64,000 bases of DNA from Anthopleura xanthogrammica. Its lineage: Eukaryota; Cnidaria; Anthozoa; Actiniaria; Actiniidae. This document shows, piece after piece, positions 25,901 to 37,600 of the stretch. Under the pieces are notes generated by a model. The model did no database searches, was not told the origin of the DNA, and was given only the letters and a program-made list of their open reading frames with translations. Where the stretch lies: the NCBI GenBank assembly GCA_964019055.1, contig OZ025209.1:2678197-2742196 (forward strand), written 5' to 3'. The position numbers and the translations under genes were made by a program. Position 1 is the first letter of the stretch. Every line of letters begins with the position of its first letter.

Positions 25901-28900
25901 CCCTGGCTAAAGTCATGAAAATTGTTGCATTCAACTTTACGATCGGGTATATCGTATACTGTACAGACATTCGGTATTGTGAGGTATTGTGTCTACTACG
26001 AGCACTCACTCCAATCAATTCTGGCGGATCCCATTTCAAAAAAGCCACAGTATATATAAATATCATTTTCTGCTGACAACTTGCACTGATGTGGATGCTT
26101 AGAATGCACAGATATTTTTAAAATAATCTAATGTGCTGAGGGATCCTGAAATACTCATTTTAGAATCAAATCCAATAACTTTATCGAGAAAGTAAGAAAA
26201 TTTGACTTCAAATTGAGAAAACTTCTTTTTCTTCTTCTCTTAATTTTTAAAACTACCATTTCACACCAGGGTCGGAAGTGGACAAAACCTTTTGAATGCC
26301 TCGTACGCGTGGGAAACCTTTTTCCACATAAAATTAATGACAATAATTTTTTCGCCAAATATCAGGCTTTTAAAAGTTAAATTTTGCATTTTTTTAACTG
26401 CAAATTGGAAAAAAATTATGCGACGTGCAGAAAATTAGAAAAGCATAAAATTTATTTACCTGTTTATATTGTTGTATTGGGTTTTCTTTTGTTCGTGCTT
26501 TGTTGTTTTCTTTTTGTTCACGTAATACTTGTATCTAGCTTTTTCCCCACAAAAGTTGTAAAAGTTTTTGCAAACCTTACCAACTTTTCGAATATCATGA
26601 TACAAAATTATTTTTATTTAATTGCATTTGTTTGTAAAACAAGTCTCTTTTATAACCTTGGCCATTGATGTAATCCGATAGCGAGATACAATTCGTGATG
26701 AGAAGCGCGCGTTCACTCGCCCGACTTTAACGCATGCGCAGTTATATCACCTTAAGGTCAAGTTTACGTAGTATCAAGCTGAGAGTTAAATGCTGCCCAG
26801 CGGGATGAAGCGAACATTGGAAAAACTGTGGATTAACTTTTTTATCAGTCTTTAACTTACAGTTTACTTCAATTTTAACAATATAGGGAATGTTTAGTAA
26901 GAGTTTCTTGCGTTTTTTGGACTATATTGTTGTGAACTGAATGTTTATTTTTATTTTCGGGAATCGTGCGGCCAGGGGTAGAGATCAGCTTATCACTCTA
27001 ACCTCCCCTCCCCTGTCAATGAAGTACTTTAAAAGTTTTTGAACAACTTTAAGGCCAAGGCCAACACTCGAAAGATCGCCACTTAAACTATGTTATGTAA
27101 TCATTCTATCACCTACAAAATAGTTTGGTGTGAAATTCCTAATCAATACTAGCTAAACTACGTCTCTGCATCAGGACCAAGTTGGATTCCTACCCAATAT
27201 TTTTGCTTTTGTGCTTATCAGTTAGTCTATAATTACTGTAGTTAATTGGCACACGCCACTTTAAATGACCCTACACGCTGGGAGTTTGTATATATTTTGT
27301 GCTCAACTTCATCTTCTGTTACTGTTTCTCTGTTCAATTCGCTAACTTTAAAAACAAATTCATATTTTCAATCCCTTTTTCGAACTTTTTTAATCAGGCC
27401 TCAAAAAATAGAACTTGTCAATATATGGAATTATTCAAACGTTTCTTAACTTGGACTGAACAAAGAAATCTTCATTTTTTTTATACAGTCATACAAGACT
27501 TGGCAATTGTAATTAAGAGAAAAACAGTTAATTAGAATCATGAACTTTAGCAAACTCAGCGTTTTCAGATGACGTAGGTTACCATGGCAATATCCTAGAC
27601 CTTTTGACCTTTGTATTGATCTAGATCAGTTAAGCTTAGCCGGAAACACGTTTTCTTGAATGTTCCTTCCCGATCTGAAGCGATAAAACAAAACGCACTT
27701 TTTTTTTTTTAACAAGCGTGAGTTAAATCCTGCGCTCCAAAAGTTGGATAACCTAGCACCTCTTAGACTGCAGTACGCTGAACAAACAACTCTTCAGCAT
27801 TGTAAACACTGCTGCGAAACGCGCTAAGAAACAGGAAATTCCTCGCTCTGATTTTAGGTTCGCCACATCCTTGTTTACATAATTTTATTAGATATCTAAA
27901 GTGTTCTCTGTTTGATACCGTAATTCGGTTGATAACCTACTGAGATATTCAACAGTTGGCAAGATTTTGGGAGCGCAGAAGTGCATGAAAAATAACAGAT
28001 AAACTTCACAGCATAAAAAAATCTTTAGTGACATTTTTATCGCGTGACAAGTGTCATTACGATGGCTTGCTATTCCTCCATAACTAACACTTCTTCCTCG
28101 CCATTTAGGATATAACGACTATAATAAATGGTGTTAAAATTCAGCTCTCATAATGAAAAGATAAATAAGAAAGCTATAACATTATTTGAAAAAAGATATT
28201 TTTTTTGTCAACAATATTTACTTCCTGTAACATTTCTAGTTCACGGCTTTTGCCATCGCTGATTTTGTGGGGGGGAAAAAGGAAAAAGTATATTGTATAT
28301 TTGAACATCTGAGAGATAAATATAAATATTTGTACTAAAATATGTAGACATATATAATGTTATAATTTGATTTTTATATTTCTATGATAACATGTGTTAT
28401 TCATTATCTTTTTGAGCTTTTTTTCCGTGCCTTTTGAGAGTCGTATCTTGTCGTTGTTGTTGTCAGTGGCATTGACTTTCTATTGAGGTCAGACTTGGTA
28501 TCTGAACTTCCGTCCAATTCATTAACATCTTATTTCAACGACCTTACAATTACGTTTTTGTTTGAAAACTCATTCATTAAGCCTTGAAATCAGCTTATCG
28601 TTTTTTATCGCAGAAAAATCAAGATAAAATGACTCTTCACTTTTCACTACCAAGACCAAGTTTTGTGACATCACATGAAAATTAGTTTTTTTAAATATTT
28701 ACTTGCAGTCGAAGTAAAATTGGAATGAGTAAAAACTGTTTCTCAAAAAAACCCTTTTTTGTGTGTGTGTGTGTGAGAGTTTTAAGAGGTAGAACTGATT
28801 TTTAGCCTTAAATTAGCCGCGTGAACAATTGCAAAGCCCCCGTTGTCTATCGTACTTCTCAGTTTTACGTATTACGTTCTTTCCGTTTCAAGAGGTCAGC

Positions 28901-29188
28901 AGTTCAAAGCGATCATTTTATGCGTGGTCGATATTAATTAGTTGAACTTCCGTTTAATTAACATCTGCTTAATTATTCTCGTTAAGAGACGTTTACCCAA
29001 GGGCACTAGGACAAAGCCGTTTTTTCAACTTAACTTTCAAGTATCGGAATTATAGCAACATAACAATTGTTTTCGGAATAAATTACTGAAATATTTCAAG
29101 TCCCAAGAGAATAAGTAGTATAGTACTGTACACTCTTCTGTAACTACGTTGTTAGAATTCACCAGTGTTTCCACCAAAATTTTCACAA

Positions 29189-29328
29189 TATAGACCCTTT
29201 GTAGCACGTCGGAATGCAGCTCATTTTGGAGGTCAAAACAATAGGTTCCAATTCTCAAGAGATTGGAGTTCTTTTGATTTGTCGTTCAAATTGAGCTGCT
29301 TTGACATCACCTTCAAGAGGTCTATAAT
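29189..29328. repeat. ATAGACCCCTTGC element, copy 3
   Basis: Ends tatagaccctttgtagcacg and ttcaagaggtctata. The interior carries gtcggaatgcagctcatttt, as in copies 2 and 4. Confidence 0.7.
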
Positions 29329-30842
29329 ATAGTGCTACCTCCCCCATCGCTCTACGATGCATGCTTCTGTACACACGGACCGGATTGCTTGTAAGATGTG
29401 CCACGATAACATTTTGAACCAAAGTTCCGTACCTACAGGAAGATATTAATATCTTTGTGGTAGAACTATTCTGCTTGGGATGTTTTTTTTTTTTCATTTC
29501 GTGTCATTCCATTGGATATTGTTTCCTTATTCACTAATTATTCTTGAGGAGATACACTTAACCCCTCAAACAAAGAATGGTATTGAAGTGGTTGACGCGT
29601 GGTCTGAAATGGAAAAACGTCACACCAAGCTGTTCCGCAAGCCAACAGCTTTCTTCTTTAGCGTCGCGCACAGGAACGTGGAAACCAACGAAAGCAGCAG
29701 GCTTTGATTTTATTTTAGCGCCGATGTTTTCACGTATGGAAGATAATAGAGAGTTTAAGAATCCCGTTTACGGCAAACGTGAAACGTCAGTTGACCAGTG
29801 AAAAGTTCTTTAGAATTAGTAAAAAGGAATCGCAAAAATCTCCAAGTCGTAGATAAACAAAATAATATTTCTTTTTGTTAAGAAAGTTTGCAAAAGGTAA
29901 AGTAAAATACAGGAAAACGAAGAAAACTTGGTCACGTTTGCCGTTTGCGGGAGAAAAAAACGCGAATCTTAAGCTCTCTAATATGTAAGTTTATACCTCT
30001 TAAAGTAACCAATGACTAATGTCACGCATTAATGGATACAAGTAGTGCGTGACTGTTTGTAAAGTATGGTATAAACGTGCCGTACCGACCGTAACGATAT
30101 CCTCCCTTTGCGTGACCAGAGTAAAAAAGTCGGTCGTCAACAACACAGCACAGATAATTTCTTATTTCTCGTACCATATTTACAATCGATCATTGGTTAA
30201 TTTTGGCTGAACGAAGATCGCTGTCCGATTCGAAAAGAGATTCTAGCTGTTCTAGTAGGTTAAACCAAAGAGGTTATTTGGCTCGGCTTTTGAAAAGTAT
30301 CTTGTCGAAATCTGTCGTTACTCATAATGCACGTTAAGGTCCAAGGAAGGTTCCAGAAGCTAGCTTAGAATTTCTCTTTCTATTTATAGATTCGCGAGGG
30401 CATACAGGTTTAGTGTTCTAAAAATATACTTGAGAAAGCATGTCAATTGTCACTTGGTTCATATTGTACACTGCTGTGTTTCTGTCATCCCTTGTTCTAG
30501 ATGTGCCAATATTCATGCATTGCCATTATGAACCCCGGTATTTTGTAGTGGATCCGGTTTAACAGTTGGCAAAAACAAAGGAAAAGTCACCTATGATTTT
30601 GAGACTCTTTTGGCGGCCTTGAATGTAATTTAAGTCAGAACGACTCAGCGGTTTTATTCCATCATGGTTATCCTGTGTGTGTGTATGTGTGTGTGGGAGG
30701 GGGGGGTTAGGGGCCCTCCCAGTTTTGCCAGGACGTACTGGCAGAGCTTGCAGTGTGGAAAGTTGGCGTCTTCGTTCTAATATTTAGTACACTTTTTTTA
30801 GCCTTAAATCCATTTTTTTTAATAAACAGTATTTTTGCGAAT

Positions 30843-30848
30843 TTTATT
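30843..30848 (-). terminator. Polyadenylation signal of HGH1
   Basis: AATAAA on the minus strand about 130 bases after the HGH1 stop codon, followed by AT-rich sequence. Confidence 0.5.
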
Positions 30849-30979
30849 TTCGTCAGCACTTTTATCGAATTGGGTAGCACGGATCCAAGGCGCTGGAGGT
30901 TGAAGAACGAGAGCGTAGAAGCGGAGTGTACACCGAAGTCTGCCTGTCTGTCTGTCTGTCATCTGTCACAGCTACACTA

Positions 30980-33900
30980 TTAATTATCTTCAGGGATTTT
31001 AAAGTCCTCAGGTATGACGACCTCCTTCAAGTTTTCCATTTCTTTCTCAGGTTCATCAGCGATCAGTATTTCTATCAACTTCAAACATGCTTTCTTTACT
31101 TCATCATTTTTTTCCCATTTATCAAGTTCTCTCAGAATTGCATATATATTTTTATCTTTCATTAGTTTGCGGCCATGTGAAGTTGCACAAAGCTGAAAAA
31201 CAAAGCAAAGTATACAAATTTACTGGCAAGATTATAAAATCCCATTTCCGGTCATTAAATATCGCTTGGTTTTACTTGACGTCATTTCCTGTCTTGTGCG
31301 GAAATTTCAATAGAATTTTTTATGACTAACAACACAATTTGACACACTGTTTGACCACAATTTGGAGCAGATAATGAGTTTTTAAGACTTTTATCAACTG
31401 ATTGAAACCCAGCAATATAACTAATTTATCTAGGTGTAATGTTTTCCTATTTCAGACCATGTGTCATTCCCAAGAGTGTCATATCTTTGTTTAACTGTTG
31501 TGCAAGAAAAGACACGTGGATATTGATACAAAACAAACAAAGAATCTTATTCTTTCAACAGACTAAGAATGAATGTATTCTCAGACAATGTTGAAATGAG
31601 ACCTTGAAGGTCACATCCAAAACAATACCCCTAGTCCAGTCAATCAAGTAAGTACTTATTCAATTATCATCAAATGTGCTCGTTATCTTTTGATGAACTT
31701 TGCTTTCAAACAAAGAAACTGTTTCTTTTCCAATTTACAGATAATAATTGACCTTTCAAACTTTGGCGTAATGTTTACCCATTCCAACCACTTATCATTC
31801 CCTTGAGTATCATTTCCTTGTTTACAGATAACCTTTGAGAAGAGGCTGAAATAACAGTGTTCCGTATTAAAATAGTCTTATTCTGAAAACATTGAATACC
31901 CTCAAACTGAAAAGCCTATGTTATAGGTTATCATTGGTAGACATCATCTCTGTCTGTTTTAGAATTTTTACCCGCAGAGCGGCAAGTTTTCAATAGTCAT
32001 AGAAATGTACAGGAGGGCAGTATTTGCCCTTTAATTGAGGATTGATGAGATTCATTGAGCTGAATAGCATGAAGCAAACACAATTTCAATGATTTAAAAA
32101 AAAAACTTTAGGAAAAAAAAGAAACTGCGAAAAAGATTCTTCTGGATAAAGCAATAGCGTACAAAGTACAAATGTAAGCACAATCATAAGGAAAAGGAAA
32201 ATTTTTGATTATTGTGCTTATGATGAGTCTGTTACTCTTGTGATTGCATTTGTGCTTGTGTTACTAGTGAAAAGCAAGCTTTAATGTGCCTATGATACAT
32301 CTGACAATATTCTCAGTATTGATTCAACATGAGGTGAGCTGTTCAGTGACCAAAAAAAATATAAGGTTTGAGTGATGCGCCTTGAGGTTATAAAGGTTTA
32401 TCCTCATCATATGCTAATGACTGTGATGTCAAGATAGTCATCATTAAATATACAAAACTTCTCTGCCAGTACAGATAAATTAAATTTGGATTGCTAATTA
32501 GTTTCCGCATAGCAGCCAGATGACTATTTTGACGTCACAATCATTAGCATACAACAAAAGCCCTTTATAACTTCAAGACGCATCACTCAAACTATTCTGT
32601 AGGGTCACTGAACAGCTCACCTCATGTAGAATCTATACTGAAAATGTTGTTAGAGGTGGTATAGGCACTTTAAAGTATATAGTACAGGGCTCAAAAAAGC
32701 GGCCTGCCAATGGCCAAAAGCTGGGCAAAATTTAAGGTTTGGGAGGCAAAAATAACGGTGAACTGCCAAATTGAAAATAAAAATAATAAAAAGGCAGGCA
32801 AAATTTACTGGACTGGCAGGCCATAATTGTTTTCTATTTTGAGCCCTGTAGTATAGATAGTCATACTAATCCAGGTACCTGTGTAAGTGCTTCAATCAAA
32901 ATTCTCCTGATGTTAGGGTCTGCTTCACGCTGTTTATTCTCATCAAGGTATTGTAAATCTGGAGGGAGCTTGTCCATATCAGCTTCATCTAACTCTTCTC
33001 CACCAGCCAGCGGCAAAAGAAGGTGTGGCAGTATGTCTACGTCATCACTCAACAGCCATTCATGGTACTCTAGTAGATGATTTACATTTGATTGTAGGTT
33101 AGAGGTTCAGTCATCAAACCCCAGGGTCCCCTCCTATGGGGACCTGAGTGATAAGTACACTACTCACAAAGCATGCTGGGTCCATCAATGAAACCCCAGG
33201 GTCCCCCTCCCTTGGAGGAAGTGAATTGGAATGATAGGTACTCTACTCACAAAGGATGTTGTGTCCAGCAATGAAACTCCCAGGTCCCCTTCCCTTGGGG
33301 GACTTGAATAATAGGTACCCTATTCATTATTAATCCTCCTATCCTGACTCACCAGTATCAAAGCAGCAGTTCTTTAACACGGCTGCAATCCCACCCCTTC
33401 TGACAAGAGACTCCTCATACTGTGTGAAGGGAAGAAGCTGCTGTACAACACATCGACTCTTGTCTAAAACCATATCACGCACCTCCTTCAGTTGGGTCAA
33501 GTTTGACAACATGGTCACCAAATAATGAAGCTTTGCATTTGGATTGTGATCTGGTTTACAGAATGTATCCACGATTTTATATATGTCGAAGTTTGGAGAA
33601 GAAGCAAGTTTTCTGGAACCCTCTTCTGTTCTCGTCAAGTTTGAAAGGATACAAGCACTTTTATCTGCTTCTTCGCACTTTGGATCTAAAGTTAATTCAA
33701 CCAACTCATCTAAATTCTCATATTCTAGGATAATATCTCCAGTGGGAATTTCTGCAGAAAGATTTACAACTGCCGTCAGTGCCTTGCCACAGGTCGTCTT
33801 GCTGGAATCACGTGTTAACTTGATAATTTTTAAAATGAATTCCTGGTGACTTCGTAAGAACATTTTGCCCTCGTCTGATCCAGTTAAGCCTACAATATAG

Positions 33901-33992
33901 TCCAGGGCAAAATATTTTACATCTTCGCGAGCGTTTATGTCTAGAAATGGCAGCAACTCGTTGACTGCGTGTTCATCCACTTTGGCCGCCAT
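30980..33992 (-). CDS. HGH1: HGH1 homologue (armadillo-repeat eEF2 folding cochaperone)
   Basis: HGH1 proteins are cytosolic armadillo-repeat factors that work with the TRiC/CCT chaperonin to fold elongation factor eEF2. Three exons join in frame to 347 residues: 33992-33353, 33069-32879, 31192-30980. Diagnostic stretches are LLPFTQYEESLVRRGGIAAV, NCCFDT, HLLLPLAGGEELDEADMDKL, PPDLQYLDENKQREADPNIR and DEPEKEMENLKEVVIPEDF, which match the human protein in order. I chose ATG 33990-33992 (MAAKVDEHAVNELLPFLD) because it sits in a good context (aacATGG) and matches where the family begins. An in-frame ATG 18 codons upstream (34044-34046) would add a non-conserved leader. Intron 1 holds a three-unit 75-bp repeat, and intron 2 holds two palindromic elements. 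Confidence 0.95.
31436..31850. repeat. Two degenerate GACCACGTGTCATTCCC elements
   Basis: Near 31436 the sequence reads gtaatgttttcctatttcag followed by accatgtgtcattccc. Near 31768 it reads gcgtaatgtttacccattcc followed by aaccacttatcattccc. Both lie in intron 2 of HGH1 and have lost their clear right arms. Confidence 0.55.
32279..32675. repeat. About 400-bp MITE-like element in HGH1 intron 2
   Basis: Left end gctttaatgtgcctatgata and right end ggtataggcactttaaag are inverted copies. A second inverted pair, aggtgagctgttcagtgacc and ggtcactgaacagctcacct, continues inward. Confidence 0.75.
32683..32850. repeat. CAGGGCTCAAAAT element, copy 1
   Basis: Ends tacagggctcaaaaaagcgg and ctattttgagccctgta, about 168 bp. 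A same-length relative lies at 59534-59701. The interiors differ, but both are built from repeated ggcaaa- or ggtcaaa-type words. Confidence 0.7.
33113..33335 (-). repeat. About 75-bp tandem repeat, three units, HGH1 intron 1
   Basis: Units share gaaaccccagggtccccctc, a short variable part and gataggtactctactcacaa. Each unit contains its own small ccccagggtcccc...ggggac hairpin. Confidence 0.75.
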
Positions 33993-34639
33993 GTTGGACG
34001 TCAGTACAAGACAGACGGGAAGAATGGCGCGAGTTCTTCCACACACACAGGTATCCCAAATACGAATAATCGAATAAAACTGTCAAAAAACTCTCGAAAA
34101 TGTTTAACAATTTTTAAGAAATCTTGATAATGATATGATACGAAGAGATCGATTAGGTTTTAATATAATACAATAGCAATTTTTAATTTTATAATATTTC
34201 AAAATTTATAGATTGAGTTGCCTGTGGATGGTATGTACAAGTGGTGCGCGACCAGGGTGCGACAAAGGTCACAAACATGTCAAGTACAGTCTTTGTATAT
34301 CGTGTTTTTTATATATTTTGCCAGACTTCCCTGCCTCATGTCTTGTAGTAGGTACGTTTTACTTTCACTCCACAAGTAAGTAGCATTTTTAATCAAATTT
34401 GCTGCTAATTTTATTTATTTGGCGTTTTTTTAGCGCATGTTGTTAGTATGACAGCTGATAGTGTGCGCGTTTCGTGTTTCCAATCACGTTTTTATTTCTA
34501 CAAGACAGGTCTGCGTGCAGTTTTGCATAAAATCTCATCATAAAATCACCTATGTGCAATTGTATTCTGTTTTGCACACAGTTTCTCTCGTCTGCAAACT
34601 GAGCTATTTAACTGTGTGCAGTAACTCGAGAGCTCAAAA
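33993..34639. promoter_or_regulatory. Candidate shared promoter between HGH1 and glycosidase copy B
   Basis: The start codons of HGH1 (minus) and copy B (plus) face away from each other across only 647 bp, so both promoters must lie here or in unseen upstream UTR exons. No convincing TATA box or CpG-rich block is seen. A possible 5'UTR splice acceptor (gtgtgcag) ends about 20 bases before the copy B ATG, so the true transcription start of B may be further away. Confidence 0.4.
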
Positions 34640-37600
34640 ATGTTCAAGCGTTCCTCACTGAGGCATCAGCATGCGTCGTTGATTCTTGAACATCCGATGG
34701 AGGAGACGAAAAGACTGAAGGACGATGCACAAGGAAAAATCAACTGGAAGCGCTGGGGACCTTATTTGAGTGAGAGACAGTGGGGGACTCTACGAGAGGA
34801 TTATTCTGCAGAGGGCAATCCGTAAGTTCAATATTGTAGCTAAATTGAATGAACACTTCTAGGTTTACAATATAGAGGTTGTTGTACATTGTTACTTTTT
34901 TACTGTAACACATGTTGCCTCCCAAAATTTCGACTTTTCTGGCTGTAAACTTCCTGCTGCTTCCCGCCGCTAAAACAATGCGACTATTACTATTGGAATT
35001 CGAATTCTTTCTTGTATCTTGCAGAATATGTTAGTTTATCATTAAGAACTTATCTTTGGTTGTATAGGTATAGTAGTAGCTGTAGAGACAGCTGTCATAT
35101 ATAAAGCGGTGGTAATTTAATATATACATTGGATGAGAGAGGCTAGCTGCTTGTCGCCATATTTAGTTTAATGGACGTGATGATAGTCAGACCAAAGTTC
35201 ATCTAATTCTGGAAATTCTTTTTCCTTGGTTTTGCAATTTTATTTTTCATTAAATATTACTGACCTGACAACATAGAGAAAAGTTAGGGACTGATCTGCA
35301 TGCATCTGCAAATGGGCTAATTACTTTTTATGCAAACTGAAAGTGAGGGTCACAAGAATTTGTGCAAGCCTTTGAGGGGGTCATTATTTTTTGTGCAAAG
35401 ATTTGTAAAGGTGGGGCCCAACAATTTTTCCGCACCAACCCTTCCCCCTCTAGTTAATGACCAGTCCCTCAAAAAAAGAAAGCACCCCTATTAGCACAGT
35501 CAAAGTGTCTACCTGGCATTTTACCTGAAAAGGCCTCTTGCATTATCGTGTCATTTACTACAACTTCCAGAATCCCTTACATACTTTCTTTTGTTATGTT
35601 AATTAGCACAAATTGTCTTACTATCCTTGTAAGGAAAAAGAAATCAAATAAGAATGAAAATTTGCAAAGCATTTTTTTAGTTTTAAAAAAATGATGCCTT
35701 CATGCAAACAGTCTCCTATGTAAATAACTTAATAAAATCCAATGGTTTTGTAAGTCATATGGATATCTTGCTTTGGACATCTCAAATGTCATCTCAAACC
35801 TGAAATTTAGAAATTGATATCACCTTGTTTTCCATACATCTTGCATTGTCTTTTTGTATTGCCTTGACTTCTATTTTATCTGTATTTACATTGGACGACA
35901 AGCTAGATTTGGAGTGTCAAAAGAACAATAGAGCTTAATGAATCCCATAGCTTGTATATAGAATATATATATACATACATTTGTAGACTGTTAATTGGTA
36001 TTAGCTTGGAAACCAAAGCTTACCAAAAGTCCTTTCACTTGACGCACACATATATCATCAATATTGGTTAACTTTGATTGTTGTCTGGATTAAAAAATCC
36101 AGGGGATTCAATGTGAAAGGGATGGAGATACTCGTCATACCTTTTAGGGGTTAATTTTCATGATTTGGTATCTTTCAGGGTGTTCAAATGCAAACCTTAT
36201 TAAAATGCTATAAATTAAAGTTAGTGTCATTTGGTACCATTTAGGGATGAAACTTATGATTTTTATGACTTTGAGAAAGAGAATTCTGATCTTGTGGCCT
36301 TTAGGGGTCGTTTCCAAAATTTCCGACGAGCATCTCTGCCCTTCTACATATGAGAGCCCCCCACAGGTAAAAAGCAAATAATTTCAAAGTAGTAAAAATA
36401 ATATTGAGATGTAAGTATTTTGTTTGTTTGTGCATTATCAATCAAAGATGTAAATATTTGTTTGTCACAGGAGCTCAGAATTTTTTAAAATTTGTATCAA
36501 AATGTTAAGACCCAATATATTTTAAGAAACTAAAAATAGACGATTATATAATTAATGTGTGGTTTTAGGTGGAATTACTTACCTCATGATCATGCACGGT
36601 CTCGTTCGTACCGCTGGGGAGAGGATGGACTGTTGGGGATCACAGATGAAGAGTGTCAGTTGTGCTTTGGCCTGTCACTGTGGAATGAAAAAGATCCAAT
36701 CCTGAAAGAGAGGTTTTATGGGCTCACACCCAGTGAAGGTGAGTGATACATTGGGGATGAAAACAGTGGATTGCTGACATCTCCTGGGGAGATAAGTAGG
36801 TATATAGGCCTATTTACACTAGCGATTTTTGAGGCGATTTTAGACGTGATTTTGGTCATATTCAAAAATGGTAAAGGATGAACTTGTAAAATTTGATTAA
36901 CAAATGTCTCTTTAGACATTTCATATTTTAGACATTTCATATTTTAGACATATATTATAATAAATTATTATTATATTTAAAAAAATCATTGCATGAATCA
37001 CAGCACAAATCACCAGCGTAAACAGGCCGTAAAAGCTAAAATACCCAGTGGGGTATGAATATAATTTATGTATTAGACATTATTTTACAAGCATTATAAA
37101 AATATCGTAGTTAATGATCCTATATGGCACCTAGCCCAGTTTTAAATACATTTCTCTCAACCTTTGCAGGTAACCATGGTGAGGATGTGAAGGAGTGTTA
37201 CTACTACCTTGATTCAACTCCAACCCACTCATACATGAAAGCATTATACAAATACCCACAGAATGATTACCCCTACTGCCGTCTTCTTGAAGAGAACAGC
37301 AAGAGATCCAGACATGAACCAGAATATGAATTGCTTGACACAGGTTTGTTGTTTTTATATAGACCACGTAAATCCAGTACATTATTATGGAGGGCCCCAC
37401 CTCAGGGCCTCGGGATAATTAAGCAGGAATATTGACATTTACTTCAAGATTCGGTAGGACTGTTATTTTCCATCACTCCCAAAACCACTGCTTTTCCTTT
37501 CCTTCTTCCGATATGCCCCTTCTTCTTCCCCCTTCTGCCTGTTCCTCCTTTCCCTCCCTCCCCACTCCTCTCTGTCTACCCTTCCTCCTGCTATTCCTCT

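Larger units (their letters stand above)
22901..30979. other. 8-kb intergenic region between copy A and HGH1
   Basis: No exon with homology, splice context or sustained reading frame was found. It is AT-rich, with a short GGCA repeat at about 25801-25815, a GT microsatellite at about 28755-28775, an ATAGACCC-family element at 29189-29328, a second GT/G-rich patch at about 30676-30712, and the HGH1 polyadenylation signal at 30843. The promoter of copy A must lie at its left edge, upstream of 22900 on the minus strand, but no clear core element is visible. Confidence 0.55.

Noticed and set aside
29480..29801. Overlapping 75-codon frames upstream of HGH1
   Set aside because: They contain a fragment of the GACCACGTG element (tggtctgaaatgg) and no recognisable protein.
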